Program-made: the position numbers and the translations under genes
Notes under the pieces: model-generated
What the model was told of the DNA's origin: nothing
The model's input: only the letters and a program-made list of their open reading frames with translations
The model's database searches: none
Shown: in pieces, positions 37,480 to 46,941 of the stretch
Layout: every line of letters starts with the position of its first letter
Numbering within the stretch: position 1 is the stretch's first letter
Origin: Hyphomicrobiales bacterium
GTDB lineage: Bacteria > Pseudomonadota > Alphaproteobacteria > MED-G09
Reading direction: 5' to 3'
DNA length: 64,000 nucleotides
Assembly (NCBI GenBank): GCA_028339975.1
Contig: JAOLDG010000006.1
Location: forward strand, 1 to 64,000

Positions 37480-39376
37480 AGCTAAAGAAGAAGATACATC
37501 TCAAGAAAATTCCCTGCTTGATATGTCTAATCGTGCTGTAAAAAAAATGATCAAAGCGGCAAAAGCTGAGGGTTTTGTTAATTACAAAGATTTAAATAAA
37601 GTCATAAAATCAGAAAAATACACCTCGGAACAAATTGAGGATGTAATGTCACTTTTATCTGAAATGGGCATTTCTGTAGTTGAAAACGAAGATCAAGAAG
37701 ACAATCCTAGTGATGAAAAGGTAGAGGTTGAAAAGCCTGCGAAAACAACTTCTACAGACAGAACAGACGATCCAGTTAGAATGTATCTAAGAGAAATGGG
37801 ATCAGTTGACCTTTTGTCTAGGGAGGGAGAAATCGCTATTGCTAAGCGAATTGAGGCTGGAAAGGAGGCAATGATTGAAGGCCTTTGTGAAAGCCCTCTT
37901 ACATTCCAAGCCATTATAATTTGGAGAGATGAATTAAATGAAGGCCAGGTTCTTTTAAGGGACATTATTGATTTAGAGGCGTCATATGCTGGCCCTGATG
38001 CTAAAAATAAAAAAGTTGCAAAAAATCCAAACGATAAAGATTCTTCTAATACGGATGGATCTTCGGAATCTGACGATTCTGATAGTGATTATAATGAGTA
38101 TGAGAATAATGTGTCTTTGGCCGCCATGGAGGCTGATCTTAAGCCGGAGGTGTTTTTAATATTTGATGAAATTTCTGTGAAGTACAAAAAGTTGCGTTCT
38201 CTTCAGGATAAAAGAAATGTACTAAGAGCAAAGAATTCGGATTTAAGTGTTTCTCAAATTAAAAAATATGATGAATTTACAAATGATTTAAAAAATCTCA
38301 TGAAGGGATTATCTCTAAATAACAATAGAGTAGAGTCATTATTGGACCATCTTTATGATATAAACAAAAGGCTCGTTGGCTCCGAATTATCACTTTGGAA
38401 GATGGCAAATAAATCTGGGGTCGCAAGAGAAGATTTTCTTACTGAATATTATGGAAATGAGCTAGACACAGGTTGGGTAGGAAGAATTGTTAGATTAAAG
38501 CGCAAAGGATGGAAGATCTTTGTACAAGAAAATCGAAAAGATATAAAAAGTTTACTAAATGAGATTACTGAGCTTTCTGAGGAAACTGGATTAGAGATTG
38601 GCGAATTTCGTAAAATCGTCTTAAAAGTTCAAAAGGGCGAAAGAGAGGCTGCTGTAGCAAAAAAAGAAATGGTTGAAGCAAACCTCAGGCTTGTTATATC
38701 TATAGCAAAAAAATATACAAATAGAGGTCTTCAATTCCTTGATCTTATCCAAGAAGGAAATATAGGTCTTATGAAGGCAGTTGATAAATTTGAATACCGA
38801 AGAGGTTATAAGTTTTCTACTTACGCTACCTGGTGGATAAGGCAAGCTATAACCAGATCAATTGCTGATCAAGCTAGAACAATTCGTATACCAGTGCATA
38901 TGATTGAAACAATAAATAAATTAGTGAGAACTTCTCGACAACTTTTACATGAAATAGGAAGAGAGCCTACCCCCGAAGAGTTGTCTGAAAAATTAAAAAT
39001 GCCTTTAGATAAGGTAAGAAAAGTACTTAAGATTGCAAAAGAACCAATTTCTCTCGAAACACCTATTGGAGATGAGGAGGATAGTTATTTAGGCGATTTT
39101 ATTGAAGATAAAAATGTATTATTACCTGTTGATGCCGCTGTTCAGTCTAATTTAAGGGAAACAACAACAAAAGTACTTGCTATGCTAACTCCTAGAGAGG
39201 AGAGGGTATTAAGAATGCGTTTTGGTATTGGTATGAATACAGATCATACTCTAGAAGAGGTAGGCCAGCAATTTTCAGTAACAAGAGAAAGAATAAGGCA
39301 AATAGAAGCAAAAGCATTGCGTAAATTAAAACATCCAACTAGATCGAAAAAACTTAGAAGTTTTCTTGATAGTTAG
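37457..39376 (+). CDS. rpoD: RNA polymerase sigma factor RpoD (sigma-70)
   Basis: Principal sigma factor, 639 residues. Region 1.1 is at about 20-75. Region 1.2 is [17 protein letters not shown] (104-120). A long non-conserved region contains a very acidic Ser/Asp stretch (about 195-217). Regions 2.1-2.4 include [32 protein letters not shown] and [11 protein letters not shown]. Region 3 follows, and region 4 ends in [13 protein letters not shown] and the helix-turn-helix [11 protein letters not shown]. Primary-sigma features are complete. It follows dnaG, overlapping by 23 bp, and precedes a tRNA gene by 17 bp. Confidence 0.97.
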   Translation: MVKKKINKAKEEDTSQENSLLDMSNRAVKKMIKAAKAEGFVNYKDLNKVIKSEKYTSEQIEDVMSLLSEMGISVVENEDQEDNPSDEKVEVEKPAKTTSTDRTDDPVRMYLREMGSVDLLSREGEIAIAKRIEAGKEAMIEGLCESPLTFQAIIIWRDELNEGQVLLRDIIDLEASYAGPDAKNKKVAKNPNDKDSSNTDGSSESDDSDSDYNEYENNVSLAAMEADLKPEVFLIFDEISVKYKKLRSLQDKRNVLRAKNSDLSVSQIKKYDEFTNDLKNLMKGLSLNNNRVESLLDHLYDINKRLVGSELSLWKMANKSGVAREDFLTEYYGNELDTGWVGRIVRLKRKGWKIFVQENRKDIKSLLNEITELSEETGLEIGEFRKIVLKVQKGEREAAVAKKEMVEANLRLVISIAKKYTNRGLQFLDLIQEGNIGLMKAVDKFEYRRGYKFSTYATWWIRQAITRSIADQARTIRIPVHMIETINKLVRTSRQLLHEIGREPTPEELSEKLKMPLDKVRKVLKIAKEPISLETPIGDEEDSYLGDFIEDKNVLLPVDAAVQSNLRETTTKVLAMLTPREERVLRMRFGIGMNTDHTLEEVGQQFSVTRERIRQIEAKALRKLKHPTRSKKLRSFLDS

Positions 39377-39393
39377 TAATTGATTATTATAAC

Positions 39394-39470
39394 GGGCCCG
39401 TAGCTCAGTTGGTTAGAGCAAACCGCTCATAACGGTTTGGTCGCAGGTTCGAGTCCTGCCGGGCCCACCA
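39394..39470 (+). tRNA. tRNA with CAU anticodon, probably tRNA-Ile2 (lysidine type)
   Basis: 77-nt cloverleaf. Acceptor GGGCCCG pairs with CGGGCCC, discriminator A, encoded CCA. D arm GCTC/GAGC, anticodon stem AACCG/CGGTT, loop CTCATAA with CAT at 39428-39430, T arm GCAGG/CCTGC with TTCGAGT loop. The lack of an initiator C1-A72 mismatch rules out tRNA-fMet. The TTTGGTCG variable region and location after rpoD resemble alphaproteobacterial tRNA-Ile2, whose C34 is modified by TilS. Elongator tRNA-Met is the alternative. Confidence 0.9.
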
Positions 39471-39499
39471 GTCAAAATAAAATTTATTAAGAGAAAATA

Positions 39500-41155
39500 A
39501 TGACCTCATACCAGTACACATATGTAATTGACGATTTATCAAAATCTTGGCCTGGAGGAAAGGAGCTATTTTCTAATATAAACTTATCGTTTCTTCCTAA
39601 TGCTAAAATAGGAGTTGTGGGAGTTAATGGTTCTGGCAAGTCAACTTTTTTAAAAATAATGTCAGGCCATGAGACAGATTACACTGGTGAGGCATGGGCA
39701 GCTGAAGGTGTTTCTATTGGATATTTACCCCAAGAACCACAGCTTGATGAAAGTATGAGCGTCTATGAGAATGTCACCGTAGGGCTAAAAGAACAAAAAG
39801 ACTTGCTAGCTAGATATAACGAGCTTGCAGTTAACTATTCTGAGGAAAATGCTGATGAGCTTTCCGAACTTCAAAACCAAATAGAAAGTAAGGATTTGTG
39901 GGACTTAGAGTCTAAGGTCAGCCAAGCTATGGAAGCCTTAAGGTGTCCAGATTCAGATAAGGATGTAATTCATTTATCTGGAGGAGAAAAGAGAAGGATA
40001 GCTATCTGTCAGTTATTATTACAACATCCGGATATTTTATTATTAGATGAGCCTACAAATCACCTTGATGCAGAGACAGTCGCGTGGCTTGAAAATTATC
40101 TCAAATCTTATGACGGAACAATAATTCTTATTACACATGATAGGTATTTTCTTAATAATATTACTGAGTGGATTCTTGAATTAGATAGAGGAAAAGGTAT
40201 CCCATACGAAGGTAATTACACTTCATGGCTAAAGCAAAAACAAAAAAGAATTGAATTAGAGAGTAAGCAAGATAACTCGAGATTGAAAAGGTTGAATAGC
40301 GAGCTGGATTGGATTTCAGCTTCACCTAAGGCTAGGCAAGCAAAGTCTAAGGCAAGAATTAAAAGTTATGAAGACCTTAAGGATAATGAGGTTAAAGAAA
40401 GTAACGGAGAGCCGCAAATTATCATACCAAAAGCCCCCAGGCTTGGAGAAATGGTGGTGGATATTAATAATGTATCAAAATCATATCAAGATAATTTAAT
40501 TATTGAAAATGTAACTTTTCGACTACCACCTGGAGGTATTGTAGGAATTATTGGGGCAAATGGGGCTGGAAAGACAACTTTATTTAGAATGCTATCAGGT
40601 GCTGAAGAATCTGACAGTGGTGATATCAAGATGGGTGATACTGTTGTTATGGGTTATGTAGACCAGTCTAGAGATACCTTGGAAGATAATAAAACGGTAT
40701 GGGAAGAAATTTCAGAGGGTAATGATATTATCGATGTTAATTCAACAATTATAAATTCTCGTGCCTATGTAAGTGCTTTTAACTTTAAAGGAACCGATCA
40801 ACAAAAGGTTGTTGGACAATTATCAGGTGGCGAAAGAAATAGAGTACACTTGGCAAAAGTTTTAAAATCAGGCGCAAATTTATTATTACTCGATGAGCCT
40901 ACTAATGACCTTGATGTTGAAACACTTCATGCTCTCGAGTATGCTCTTGAAAATTTTTCTGGAAGTGCACTAATAATTAGTCATGATAGGTGGTTTTTAG
41001 ATCGAATGGCAACGCATATTTTGGCATTTGAGGGAAATAGCCATGTTGAATGGTTTGAAGGGAATTATTCAGATTATCTTTTAGATTACAAGAGACGCTA
41101 TGGAGATGATTCAGGTATACCAAGTAGGATTAAGTATAAAAAATTTTCCCGCTAA
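39500..41155 (+). CDS. ettA: ABC-F translation factor EttA
   Basis: 551-residue soluble protein with two ATPase cassettes and no membrane domain. First cassette: GVNGSGKSTFL, HLSGGEKRRIA, LLLDEPTNHLD. Second: GANGAGKTTLF, QLSGGERNRVH, LLLDEPTNDLD. The arm insertion in cassette 1 and the interdomain linker (SASPKARQAKSKARI) match EttA, which binds the ribosomal E site and gates elongation by energy state. It lies 29 bp after the tRNA. It converges on mlaC with a 2-bp gap. Confidence 0.94.
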   Translation: MTSYQYTYVIDDLSKSWPGGKELFSNINLSFLPNAKIGVVGVNGSGKSTFLKIMSGHETDYTGEAWAAEGVSIGYLPQEPQLDESMSVYENVTVGLKEQKDLLARYNELAVNYSEENADELSELQNQIESKDLWDLESKVSQAMEALRCPDSDKDVIHLSGGEKRRIAICQLLLQHPDILLLDEPTNHLDAETVAWLENYLKSYDGTIILITHDRYFLNNITEWILELDRGKGIPYEGNYTSWLKQKQKRIELESKQDNSRLKRLNSELDWISASPKARQAKSKARIKSYEDLKDNEVKESNGEPQIIIPKAPRLGEMVVDINNVSKSYQDNLIIENVTFRLPPGGIVGIIGANGAGKTTLFRMLSGAEESDSGDIKMGDTVVMGYVDQSRDTLEDNKTVWEEISEGNDIIDVNSTIINSRAYVSAFNFKGTDQQKVVGQLSGGERNRVHLAKVLKSGANLLLLDEPTNDLDVETLHALEYALENFSGSALIISHDRWFLDRMATHILAFEGNSHVEWFEGNYSDYLLDYKRRYGDDSGIPSRIKYKKFSR

Positions 41156-41157
41156 GT

Positions 41158-41766
41158 TTAATTTTTCTGAGATTCTATTTTTTTTATAAGATTTAATATA
41201 TTTCCATTGTTTCTACTTAAAAAGCTTGTAAATGTTGATCTTTGCTCTTGTGCCATCCATATCCCTGATATTCTAATATCAAAAACTTTATAAAGAGAAG
41301 TTGAAGAAGGAATAATCCACCAATCAATTGATATCGGATTTGGGCGATCATTAAATGTTATAATAGAGGATACAATTATACCTCTTTTACCTTTATCCTC
41401 TGTTTTTGTTATCTCAATACTTCCAGAAGGATAAGAGGATAAACGTTTGGCATAAACATTTGAAATAAAGTTTTTAATAGCATCAAAATATTGAGATGAT
41501 TCGGCTGGTTTAAGATTTCTCCTGTATGGTCCTAAAATAAAAAGAGATACTCTCTTTATATCAAGACTTTTAATAAAAATATTTTCTAAGTATTCCATTT
41601 TATTTAAATCTGTAAGCGAATCGTTTCCTAAAATCACTAATGCTTGATTACTAATGCCTTCAACCCATTCTGATGCACTTTGGTTTTCAGAAATTAATTC
41701 ATTACTCTGGAAGAAAATTAAAAGTGAAAATATTAATATATTTTTATGAAGTATTTTTTTTAGCAT
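41158..41766 (-). CDS. mlaC: MlaC/Ttg2D family phospholipid-binding protein
   Basis: 202 residues with an N-terminal signal peptide (about 1-25). The body matches periplasmic MlaC proteins: a TLLGPYRRNLKPAE-like segment (LGPYRRNLKPAESSQYF), a central YVxRLxxY-like strand (VYAKRLSSYPSG), and VFDIRISGIWMAQEQRSTF, the region with V-x-D-x-x-x-x-G-I-S-M. It ferries phospholipid between the outer-membrane MlaA complex and an inner-membrane MlaFED transporter, which is not in this window. The start overlaps the mlaA stop by one base. Confidence 0.88.
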   Translation of the reverse strand: MLKKILHKNILIFSLLIFFQSNELISENQSASEWVEGISNQALVILGNDSLTDLNKMEYLENIFIKSLDIKRVSLFILGPYRRNLKPAESSQYFDAIKNFISNVYAKRLSSYPSGSIEITKTEDKGKRGIIVSSIITFNDRPNPISIDWWIIPSSTSLYKVFDIRISGIWMAQEQRSTFTSFLSRNNGNILNLIKKIESQKN

Positions 41767-42518
41767 TACTTTTGGGCCTCTGGAAGAATACCTTCTTCAT
41801 CATTAAAAATATCATTAAAGAATTCATCGTCATCCTCTGAATCATCCGATAAATATACACCTCTGCTTTGAAGATAAATTGATTTAAGACTGGAGTAATA
41901 ATCTATCGATGTATTCCTTAGGTCGTCTATCGCATCACTATTAGATGATCTTGATGATAAGACGAATATTATTGATGGCGAAATACTTATTATACTATCT
42001 TCGTCTCGCACTCCATAATTCACAGGATTAAATCCTGCATCAATAATACTTCCAAAAAAATGTCTTGTACTCCTAGGGCCTATAAATGGAATGACTAAGT
42101 ATTGCCCTTCGCCAAAACCCCATGACTTAAGTGTTTGACCAAAATCAGTAGATGATTTTTTAATTCCTAATCTGTCAGCAAAATCAAAAATACCTACAAT
42201 ACCTATTGTCGAATTTATTGCTAACCTGCCTAGAGAGGAAAAACTATAATTAATTTCTCCTTGGAATAAATGATTAATAAAATTTGATGGCTCGTTTAGA
42301 TTGGAGATTATATTTGTAATCCCTTTTTCAATAAAATCCGGAAGTAGGCCGTATACTTCAGAACTAGGTTTTAAAATATTTTGATCAATTGAATCATTGA
42401 AGCTATGAAATGATCTATTTATTTCTTCATACTTATCGTTTTTTTCCATAGCAAACGAGTAAGAGTTAATAAAAAAAACTACTAAAAGAGTATTTATTGT
42501 TAAAAAAATGTATTTCAT
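41766..42518 (-). CDS. mlaA: MlaA/VacJ family outer-membrane lipid asymmetry protein
   Basis: 250 residues. The MlaA core is clear: EINRSFHSFNDSIDQNILKP, the NLNEPSNFINHLFQG segment, GRLAINSTIGIVGIFD, and DFGQTLKSWGFGEGQYLVIP. MlaA removes misplaced phospholipid from the outer leaflet. The N-terminus (1-22, ending NSYSFAMEK) looks like a cleavable signal peptide with no lipobox cysteine, whereas E. coli MlaA is a lipoprotein. The C-terminus is acidic. It forms an operon with mlaC. Confidence 0.9.
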   Translation of the reverse strand: MKYIFLTINTLLVVFFINSYSFAMEKNDKYEEINRSFHSFNDSIDQNILKPSSEVYGLLPDFIEKGITNIISNLNEPSNFINHLFQGEINYSFSSLGRLAINSTIGIVGIFDFADRLGIKKSSTDFGQTLKSWGFGEGQYLVIPFIGPRSTRHFFGSIIDAGFNPVNYGVRDEDSIISISPSIIFVLSSRSSNSDAIDDLRNTSIDYYSSLKSIYLQSRGVYLSDDSEDDDEFFNDIFNDEEGILPEAQK

Positions 42519-42568
42519 AAAACTTATATTATCCTTTAGTATTTTCTATACTAAAATATATTTTTTTT

Positions 42569-43363
42569 CTAGAGCTTCAGGTCTTTTACTTTATTAATAA
42601 TTTCATTATAAATTTTTAGATTAGATCCAATAACAGACGGTTTTTTTGTAGATAGATCGTTGTATTTCATTTTAGTATTGTTATGTTGAGAAACAATGCC
42701 TCCTGCCTCTGTAATCAAAAGATCACCAGCAGCAATATCCCAATCATTTTTTGAATTTAGAGCCATCATTGCATCAAATTCACCTGAGGCAACTAATGCC
42801 ATTCTATAAGCTACAGAATTTTTATTTTCTATCAACATATCAGGCCAAGGCTTCTTCCAGGATGGGTGGCTGAACATTGGTTTAAATGCTACCATCCTAC
42901 AACCGCTTAATTCTTTATATTTACTTATCTTTATTTGTTTATTGTTCTTCCATGACCCCTTACCTTTTTCAGATTCAAAGATTTCTTTTGTTGAGGGGCT
43001 ATAAACTATTCCAGAAATTGGCTCTCCATTTTTCACAAGTGCTATTGAAATAGAAAATTCTTTTTTTCCTTCGAGGAAGGCCTTTGTTCCGTCTAGAGGG
43101 TCAACAACATACGTAACTTCATTTGTGAGCCTTGATTTATCATCTTCAGTTTCTTCTGAAAGCCAACCAAAGTTTGGGTTATTCTTTTTTAGTATTTTCA
43201 TTAATAAATTATTTATTTCAATATCTACTTTTGATATTAGGCTACCATCTTCCTTTTCCCAATTTTCTGGGTCATTTCTAAACCATTTTAAAGCTATATC
43301 GCCAGCTCTTAAGATCGTATCTTTAATCATCATATGCTCTGATGAGGGATTAAATACCTGCAA
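42569..43363 (-). CDS. Inositol monophosphatase family, CysQ-like 3'(2'),5'-bisphosphate nucleotidase
   Basis: 264-residue Mg2+-dependent phosphatase. The metal-binding motifs are intact: GWLSEETEDD (Glu-Glu), DPLDGTKAFLEG (DPxDGT) and WDIAAGDLLITEAGG. In alphaproteobacteria this subgroup, next to pmbA, is usually annotated CysQ, which hydrolyses PAP left by sulfation and sulfate assimilation. Inositol monophosphatase is the alternative, as the motifs are shared. It overlaps the pmbA stop by 14 bp. Confidence 0.85.
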   Translation of the reverse strand: MQVFNPSSEHMMIKDTILRAGDIALKWFRNDPENWEKEDGSLISKVDIEINNLLMKILKKNNPNFGWLSEETEDDKSRLTNEVTYVVDPLDGTKAFLEGKKEFSISIALVKNGEPISGIVYSPSTKEIFESEKGKGSWKNNKQIKISKYKELSGCRMVAFKPMFSHPSWKKPWPDMLIENKNSVAYRMALVASGEFDAMMALNSKNDWDIAAGDLLITEAGGIVSQHNNTKMKYNDLSTKKPSVIGSNLKIYNEIINKVKDLKL

Positions 43364-44681
43364 TTTTCATACCTTCAATTAATATTGTTGGAGAATTTAT
43401 TGAATACTTGAAGTCCAAATCATTAGCAATAATCATTCTGCTAAACATGTCTTTTAAATTATCAGCAATTGTTACTTCATTTATTGGAAATGTAATATTC
43501 CCATCTTCAATTTTAAAACCTCCAGCACCCCTACTATAATCGCCTGTAATCAAATTTACACCTTGCCCTATAAGGTCTGTAACATAGAATCCATCCTTAA
43601 TATTTTTTATGATTTCACTTACTGAAAATGATCCATTCTCTATAAACATATTTGTACTACTTGGACTTGGAGGTGATGACATTCCTCTTGAGGCTCTATT
43701 ATTAGAATTCAGATTTAGCTGTTTGGCTGTTGTTGTATCAAGAATCCAAGAATTTAGATTACCATTTTGAACAATATTTAATTTTTGTATACCACAGCCT
43801 TCATCATCGAAAGGTTTTGAGGCTATACCTCTAAGTATAGATGGATCATCAATTATATTCACATCTTTATTAAAAATTTTAGTATTCATTTTTTCACTAA
43901 GAAAGCTTGAGCCTCTTGCAATCGAAGCTCCGTTAATAAGTGAGGAAAAGTGGGCCAGAATAGTTCTAGATACTCTCGGGTCAAAGACTATATCTGATGT
44001 ACATGTTTTGATTTTTTTTGGATTACACTTAGCTAATGTATTTTTTGCAGCTTTTTCACCTATTGAAAGCTCATCTTTAAGATCTTTAAAAAAAACTTTT
44101 GAATCATAATCATAGTCAGTCTGCATATTTAAATCATCCCCTGCAATTGAAGAGCAAGAAATTGAGTAGTTACTTTTCTTATAGCCACCTGAAAAACCAT
44201 TTGACGTTGATAGATGAAAAGAAGTTTTACTTTGAGACGAAGACGCTCCGTTTGAGTTATTTATGCCTTTAATCTTTAATGACGCCTCTTCTGTTCTGAG
44301 GGCTAAGTCTTTAAGGTCATCCGGCTTAAGATCGTGACTATCAAATAAATCCAAATCTGGAATATTCTCTATGGTTTGGCTAGCTAATGACACCATAGGG
44401 TCCTTTGGGGCTAGTTTTGTCATATTAATAACTCTGTCGATTGATTCAATTATTGAGTCCCTGGAGAAATTATTGGTTGATATAATTGCACTACGCTCTC
44501 CAATAAATGTTCTTAGTCCCAAGATTTGAGTTTCTGATTGCTCAATTTCTTCTAAATTACCTAATCTACAGCCAACATTTTTTGATAAATTTTTAGCTAT
44601 AACTATGTCTGAAAAATCTGCACCCCTAGAGAGTGATTTTTTAATAATGTCGTCGGCTAATGATTTATAGTCATCTTCCAT
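43350..44681 (-). CDS. pmbA: TldD/PmbA family protein, PmbA (TldE) type
   Basis: 443 residues, U62-family. No HExxxH zinc motif is present, which identifies the non-catalytic PmbA/TldE partner; the TldD protease subunit is not in the window. Typical PmbA parts are SQTSFHLSTSNGFSGGY, VFDPRVSRTILAHF, PFDDEG, and GVNLITGDYSRGAGGF near the C-terminus. TldD/E degrades peptides and processes some modified-peptide leaders. It lies 17 bp after mutY. Confidence 0.93.
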   Translation of the reverse strand: MEDDYKSLADDIIKKSLSRGADFSDIVIAKNLSKNVGCRLGNLEEIEQSETQILGLRTFIGERSAIISTNNFSRDSIIESIDRVINMTKLAPKDPMVSLASQTIENIPDLDLFDSHDLKPDDLKDLALRTEEASLKIKGINNSNGASSSQSKTSFHLSTSNGFSGGYKKSNYSISCSSIAGDDLNMQTDYDYDSKVFFKDLKDELSIGEKAAKNTLAKCNPKKIKTCTSDIVFDPRVSRTILAHFSSLINGASIARGSSFLSEKMNTKIFNKDVNIIDDPSILRGIASKPFDDEGCGIQKLNIVQNGNLNSWILDTTTAKQLNLNSNNRASRGMSSPPSPSSTNMFIENGSFSVSEIIKNIKDGFYVTDLIGQGVNLITGDYSRGAGGFKIEDGNITFPINEVTIADNLKDMFSRMIIANDLDFKYSINSPTILIEGMKIAGI

Positions 44682-44698
44682 TTCTCTATCCAGTATAA

Positions 44699-45736
44699 TT
44701 AAATATTAACGTGATTAAAAACTTTTTTCATTAAAGTAGGGAGACCTAAATTTTCTAAATCTTTCTTATCAATCCACATACCATTTATGTCATTTACATT
44801 AAATTCTTTTTTTTCATAAACTGTTAATAACAAATTAAAGTGAGAAAATTGATGTGACACGCTTCCTTTTTTTCTTTTAAAATCATCAATAGAAAGAATT
44901 TTTTTGTCAATTTCTTCACTTCCATCTTTTGACCATCCATAGGATGGAAATTCAAGCATGCCAGGAAGTATACCATTATCCTCCCTTCTTTTAAGCAAGA
45001 CTTTATTATCTGAGGATATTATTAAATATACGGAACCTTTTCTTATCGGCTTTATTTTTTTCTTTATTTTAATTGGAATAATATTTTCAGAAGAACTTTT
45101 TTTTGCTTGGCAGAATTTTATTATGGGACATGATTCGCAGAGTGGGTTTTTTGGTAGGCATATCATGGATCCAATATCCATCAGAGCTTGAATATAATCG
45201 CCATTTTTTCTATTTGGTGTTAACATTTTTGCGTATTCTTTAATTTTCTTTTTTATCTTATTGATAGGATCTTTTAGATAAAAAACTCTAGCCATTATTC
45301 TTTCTATATTGCTATCTACTACAGTATCATTTTTATTGAAGGCTATTGCCCTAATAGCAGCCGATGTATATTCGCCAATACCAGGAAGATTTTTTATTTC
45401 ACTTTCTTTATTTGGAAAAACTCCATTAAATTCATTATTTATAATACCTGCAGTTAAGTGAAGATTCCTTGCCCTTCTATAATAACCAAGACCAGACCAA
45501 AAATCTAAAACATCTTCTATATTTGTAGAAGAGAGTTTTTTTATATTAGGCCATCTTTTTATAAACTTATTATAATAAGGAATAACTGCAGTCACAGTAG
45601 TTTGTTGGAGCATTATTTCTGATACCCAAACCTTATAAGGATCTTTTTTTGAATTACCCTTATATCGCCATGGAAGATCGCGTTTATTTAGGTTATACCA
45701 ATTAAGAACATTTTTTGAAAAGTTACTATAATTCAT
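44699..45736 (-). CDS. mutY: A/G-specific adenine DNA glycosylase
   Basis: Removes adenine paired with 8-oxoguanine. 345 residues. Catalytic Glu40 is in VSEIMLQQTTV and Asp141 in VVDSNIERIMAR. The helix-hairpin-helix is LPGIGEYTSAAI (117-128). The [4Fe-4S] ligands Cys193, Cys200, Cys203 and Cys209 have the standard 6-2-5 spacing. A NUDIX-like C-terminal domain for 8-oxoG recognition (about 235-345) includes VSHQFSHFNL. Only 29 bp separate its start from the divergent DUF721 gene. Confidence 0.96.
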   Translation of the reverse strand: MNYSNFSKNVLNWYNLNKRDLPWRYKGNSKKDPYKVWVSEIMLQQTTVTAVIPYYNKFIKRWPNIKKLSSTNIEDVLDFWSGLGYYRRARNLHLTAGIINNEFNGVFPNKESEIKNLPGIGEYTSAAIRAIAFNKNDTVVDSNIERIMARVFYLKDPINKIKKKIKEYAKMLTPNRKNGDYIQALMDIGSMICLPKNPLCESCPIIKFCQAKKSSSENIIPIKIKKKIKPIRKGSVYLIISSDNKVLLKRREDNGILPGMLEFPSYGWSKDGSEEIDKKILSIDDFKRKKGSVSHQFSHFNLLLTVYEKKEFNVNDINGMWIDKKDLENLGLPTLMKKVFNHVNI

Positions 45737-45765
45737 TTAAACCTTTTGTGAGATAAACACCTAAA

Positions 45766-46257
45766 TTGAAAAAAAATAATACACATCCTAGGAATGCAAC
45801 ACAACTTGGATGGTTTGTCTCTAAAATTACAAAATCTTTTTATAATAAACAAGGCTTTGCTCAAAATCACATAATGGAAAATTGGAAAACAATAGTTGGC
45901 TCAAGTTTTTCTAATAACTCTATGCCTATTAAATTAAATATTAAAAAAACAGGTGGAATACTTACTATTGCTTGTGATGGCGGGGTAGCCACAGAACTAG
46001 AATATTTGAAAGAAGAGGTAATAGAAAAAATAAATTTATACTATGGTTTTAAAGCGGTAAATAAAATCCAATTTAAAAATCTTCCATTAGAAATAGAAAA
46101 TGATGATAATAAAGAAGAATCGGCTTTAAAGAGTGACAAGAAAAACTCTTTTACGGATAATAATAGTGAACTTTTTTCTTCCAAAGATAAAAGCCCTATA
46201 GAGAAAGCTCTTTTTAAATTAGAAAAGGCAGTTCTTAAGAGAAAAAATGAACTATAA
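45766..46257 (+). CDS. DUF721 protein, DciA-like helicase loader
   Basis: 163 residues, DUF721 domain (about 10-110). Visible are LGWFVSKITKSFYNKQGF, the WKTIVG motif, a KKTGGILTIACDGG strand pair, and helix ELEYLKEEVIEKINLYYG. DciA is the ancestral bacterial loader of the DnaB helicase; the DUF721 match supports the same role, but alphaproteobacterial members are divergent. It begins with TTG, with no nearby in-frame ATG. The charged C-terminal tail is Ser/Lys-rich. Order mutY-DUF721-dsbA-smc fits alphaproteobacteria. Confidence 0.8.
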   Translation: MKKNNTHPRNATQLGWFVSKITKSFYNKQGFAQNHIMENWKTIVGSSFSNNSMPIKLNIKKTGGILTIACDGGVATELEYLKEEVIEKINLYYGFKAVNKIQFKNLPLEIENDDNKEESALKSDKKNSFTDNNSELFSSKDKSPIEKALFKLEKAVLKRKNEL

Positions 46258-46287
46258 TATATGAACGACTCAGTTAGGAATCTTAAT

Positions 46288-46932
46288 ATGAAAAGAAAAA
46301 ATATAATTTTGTTAATTTCTGTTTCTGCCGTTTTTGCCATTCTTATTATGCTTTTGTCCAGTATGAATAATAATGTAATCTTAAATGATCAAGATCTTCA
46401 GCTAGAGGTTACATCTTCTTATGGTGTCTCAAGAGATTTAGAGGGTGATCATGTGATTAGCATGGGAAACCCTAAAAATACTATTATTGAGTACGCCTCA
46501 ATGACATGCCCTCATTGTTCAGATTTTCACAATGAAATATTTCCAAAAATAAAATCTGATTTAATTGATACTGGAAAAGTTAAGTATATATTTAGAGACT
46601 TCCCCTTGGATCAATATGCTATGGCTGGCACATTAATAGCAAACTGCGTTGACGAAAGTAAATATTTTGATGTTATAAATATTTTATTAAAGACTCAAAA
46701 AAAATGGATGCAAGATGGCTATCAAGGACTTCTATCTATAGCTAAAAACTTTGGATTATCAATTTCTGAGGTTGAAATATGCCTAAGTAATGAAAAATTA
46801 ATAAGATTAATTGAGTCTAATATGAGTTTAGCTACGAATAGCTTCGGCATCAACGGTACCCCATCCGTCTTCGTAAATGGAAAGAAAATATCCTCTTTGG
46901 ATTATCAAGAAATGTTAGCTGAAATTAAGTAA
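46288..46932 (+). CDS. DsbA-family thiol:disulfide oxidoreductase
   Basis: About 214 residues with an N-terminal signal anchor (KRKNIILLISVSAVFAILIM) and a thioredoxin-like periplasmic domain. The active site is CPHC in YASMTCPHCSDFH, with the cis-Pro loop GTPSVFVNG near the C-terminus. The group is like DsbA or BdbD/DsbG-type protein-folding oxidants. The frame opens at 46261 (nine residues more), but MKRKN is the natural signal start and has AGGA 9 bp upstream. It ends 9 bp before smc. Confidence 0.88.
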   Translation: MKRKNIILLISVSAVFAILIMLLSSMNNNVILNDQDLQLEVTSSYGVSRDLEGDHVISMGNPKNTIIEYASMTCPHCSDFHNEIFPKIKSDLIDTGKVKYIFRDFPLDQYAMAGTLIANCVDESKYFDVINILLKTQKKWMQDGYQGLLSIAKNFGLSISEVEICLSNEKLIRLIESNMSLATNSFGINGTPSVFVNGKKISSLDYQEMLAEIK

Positions 46933-46941
46933 GAGGAAAAA

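Noticed and set aside
39394-39470. Initiator tRNA-fMet
   Set aside because: The CAU anticodon fits, but the first acceptor pair is a normal G-C and the three consecutive G-C pairs of the initiator anticodon stem are missing.
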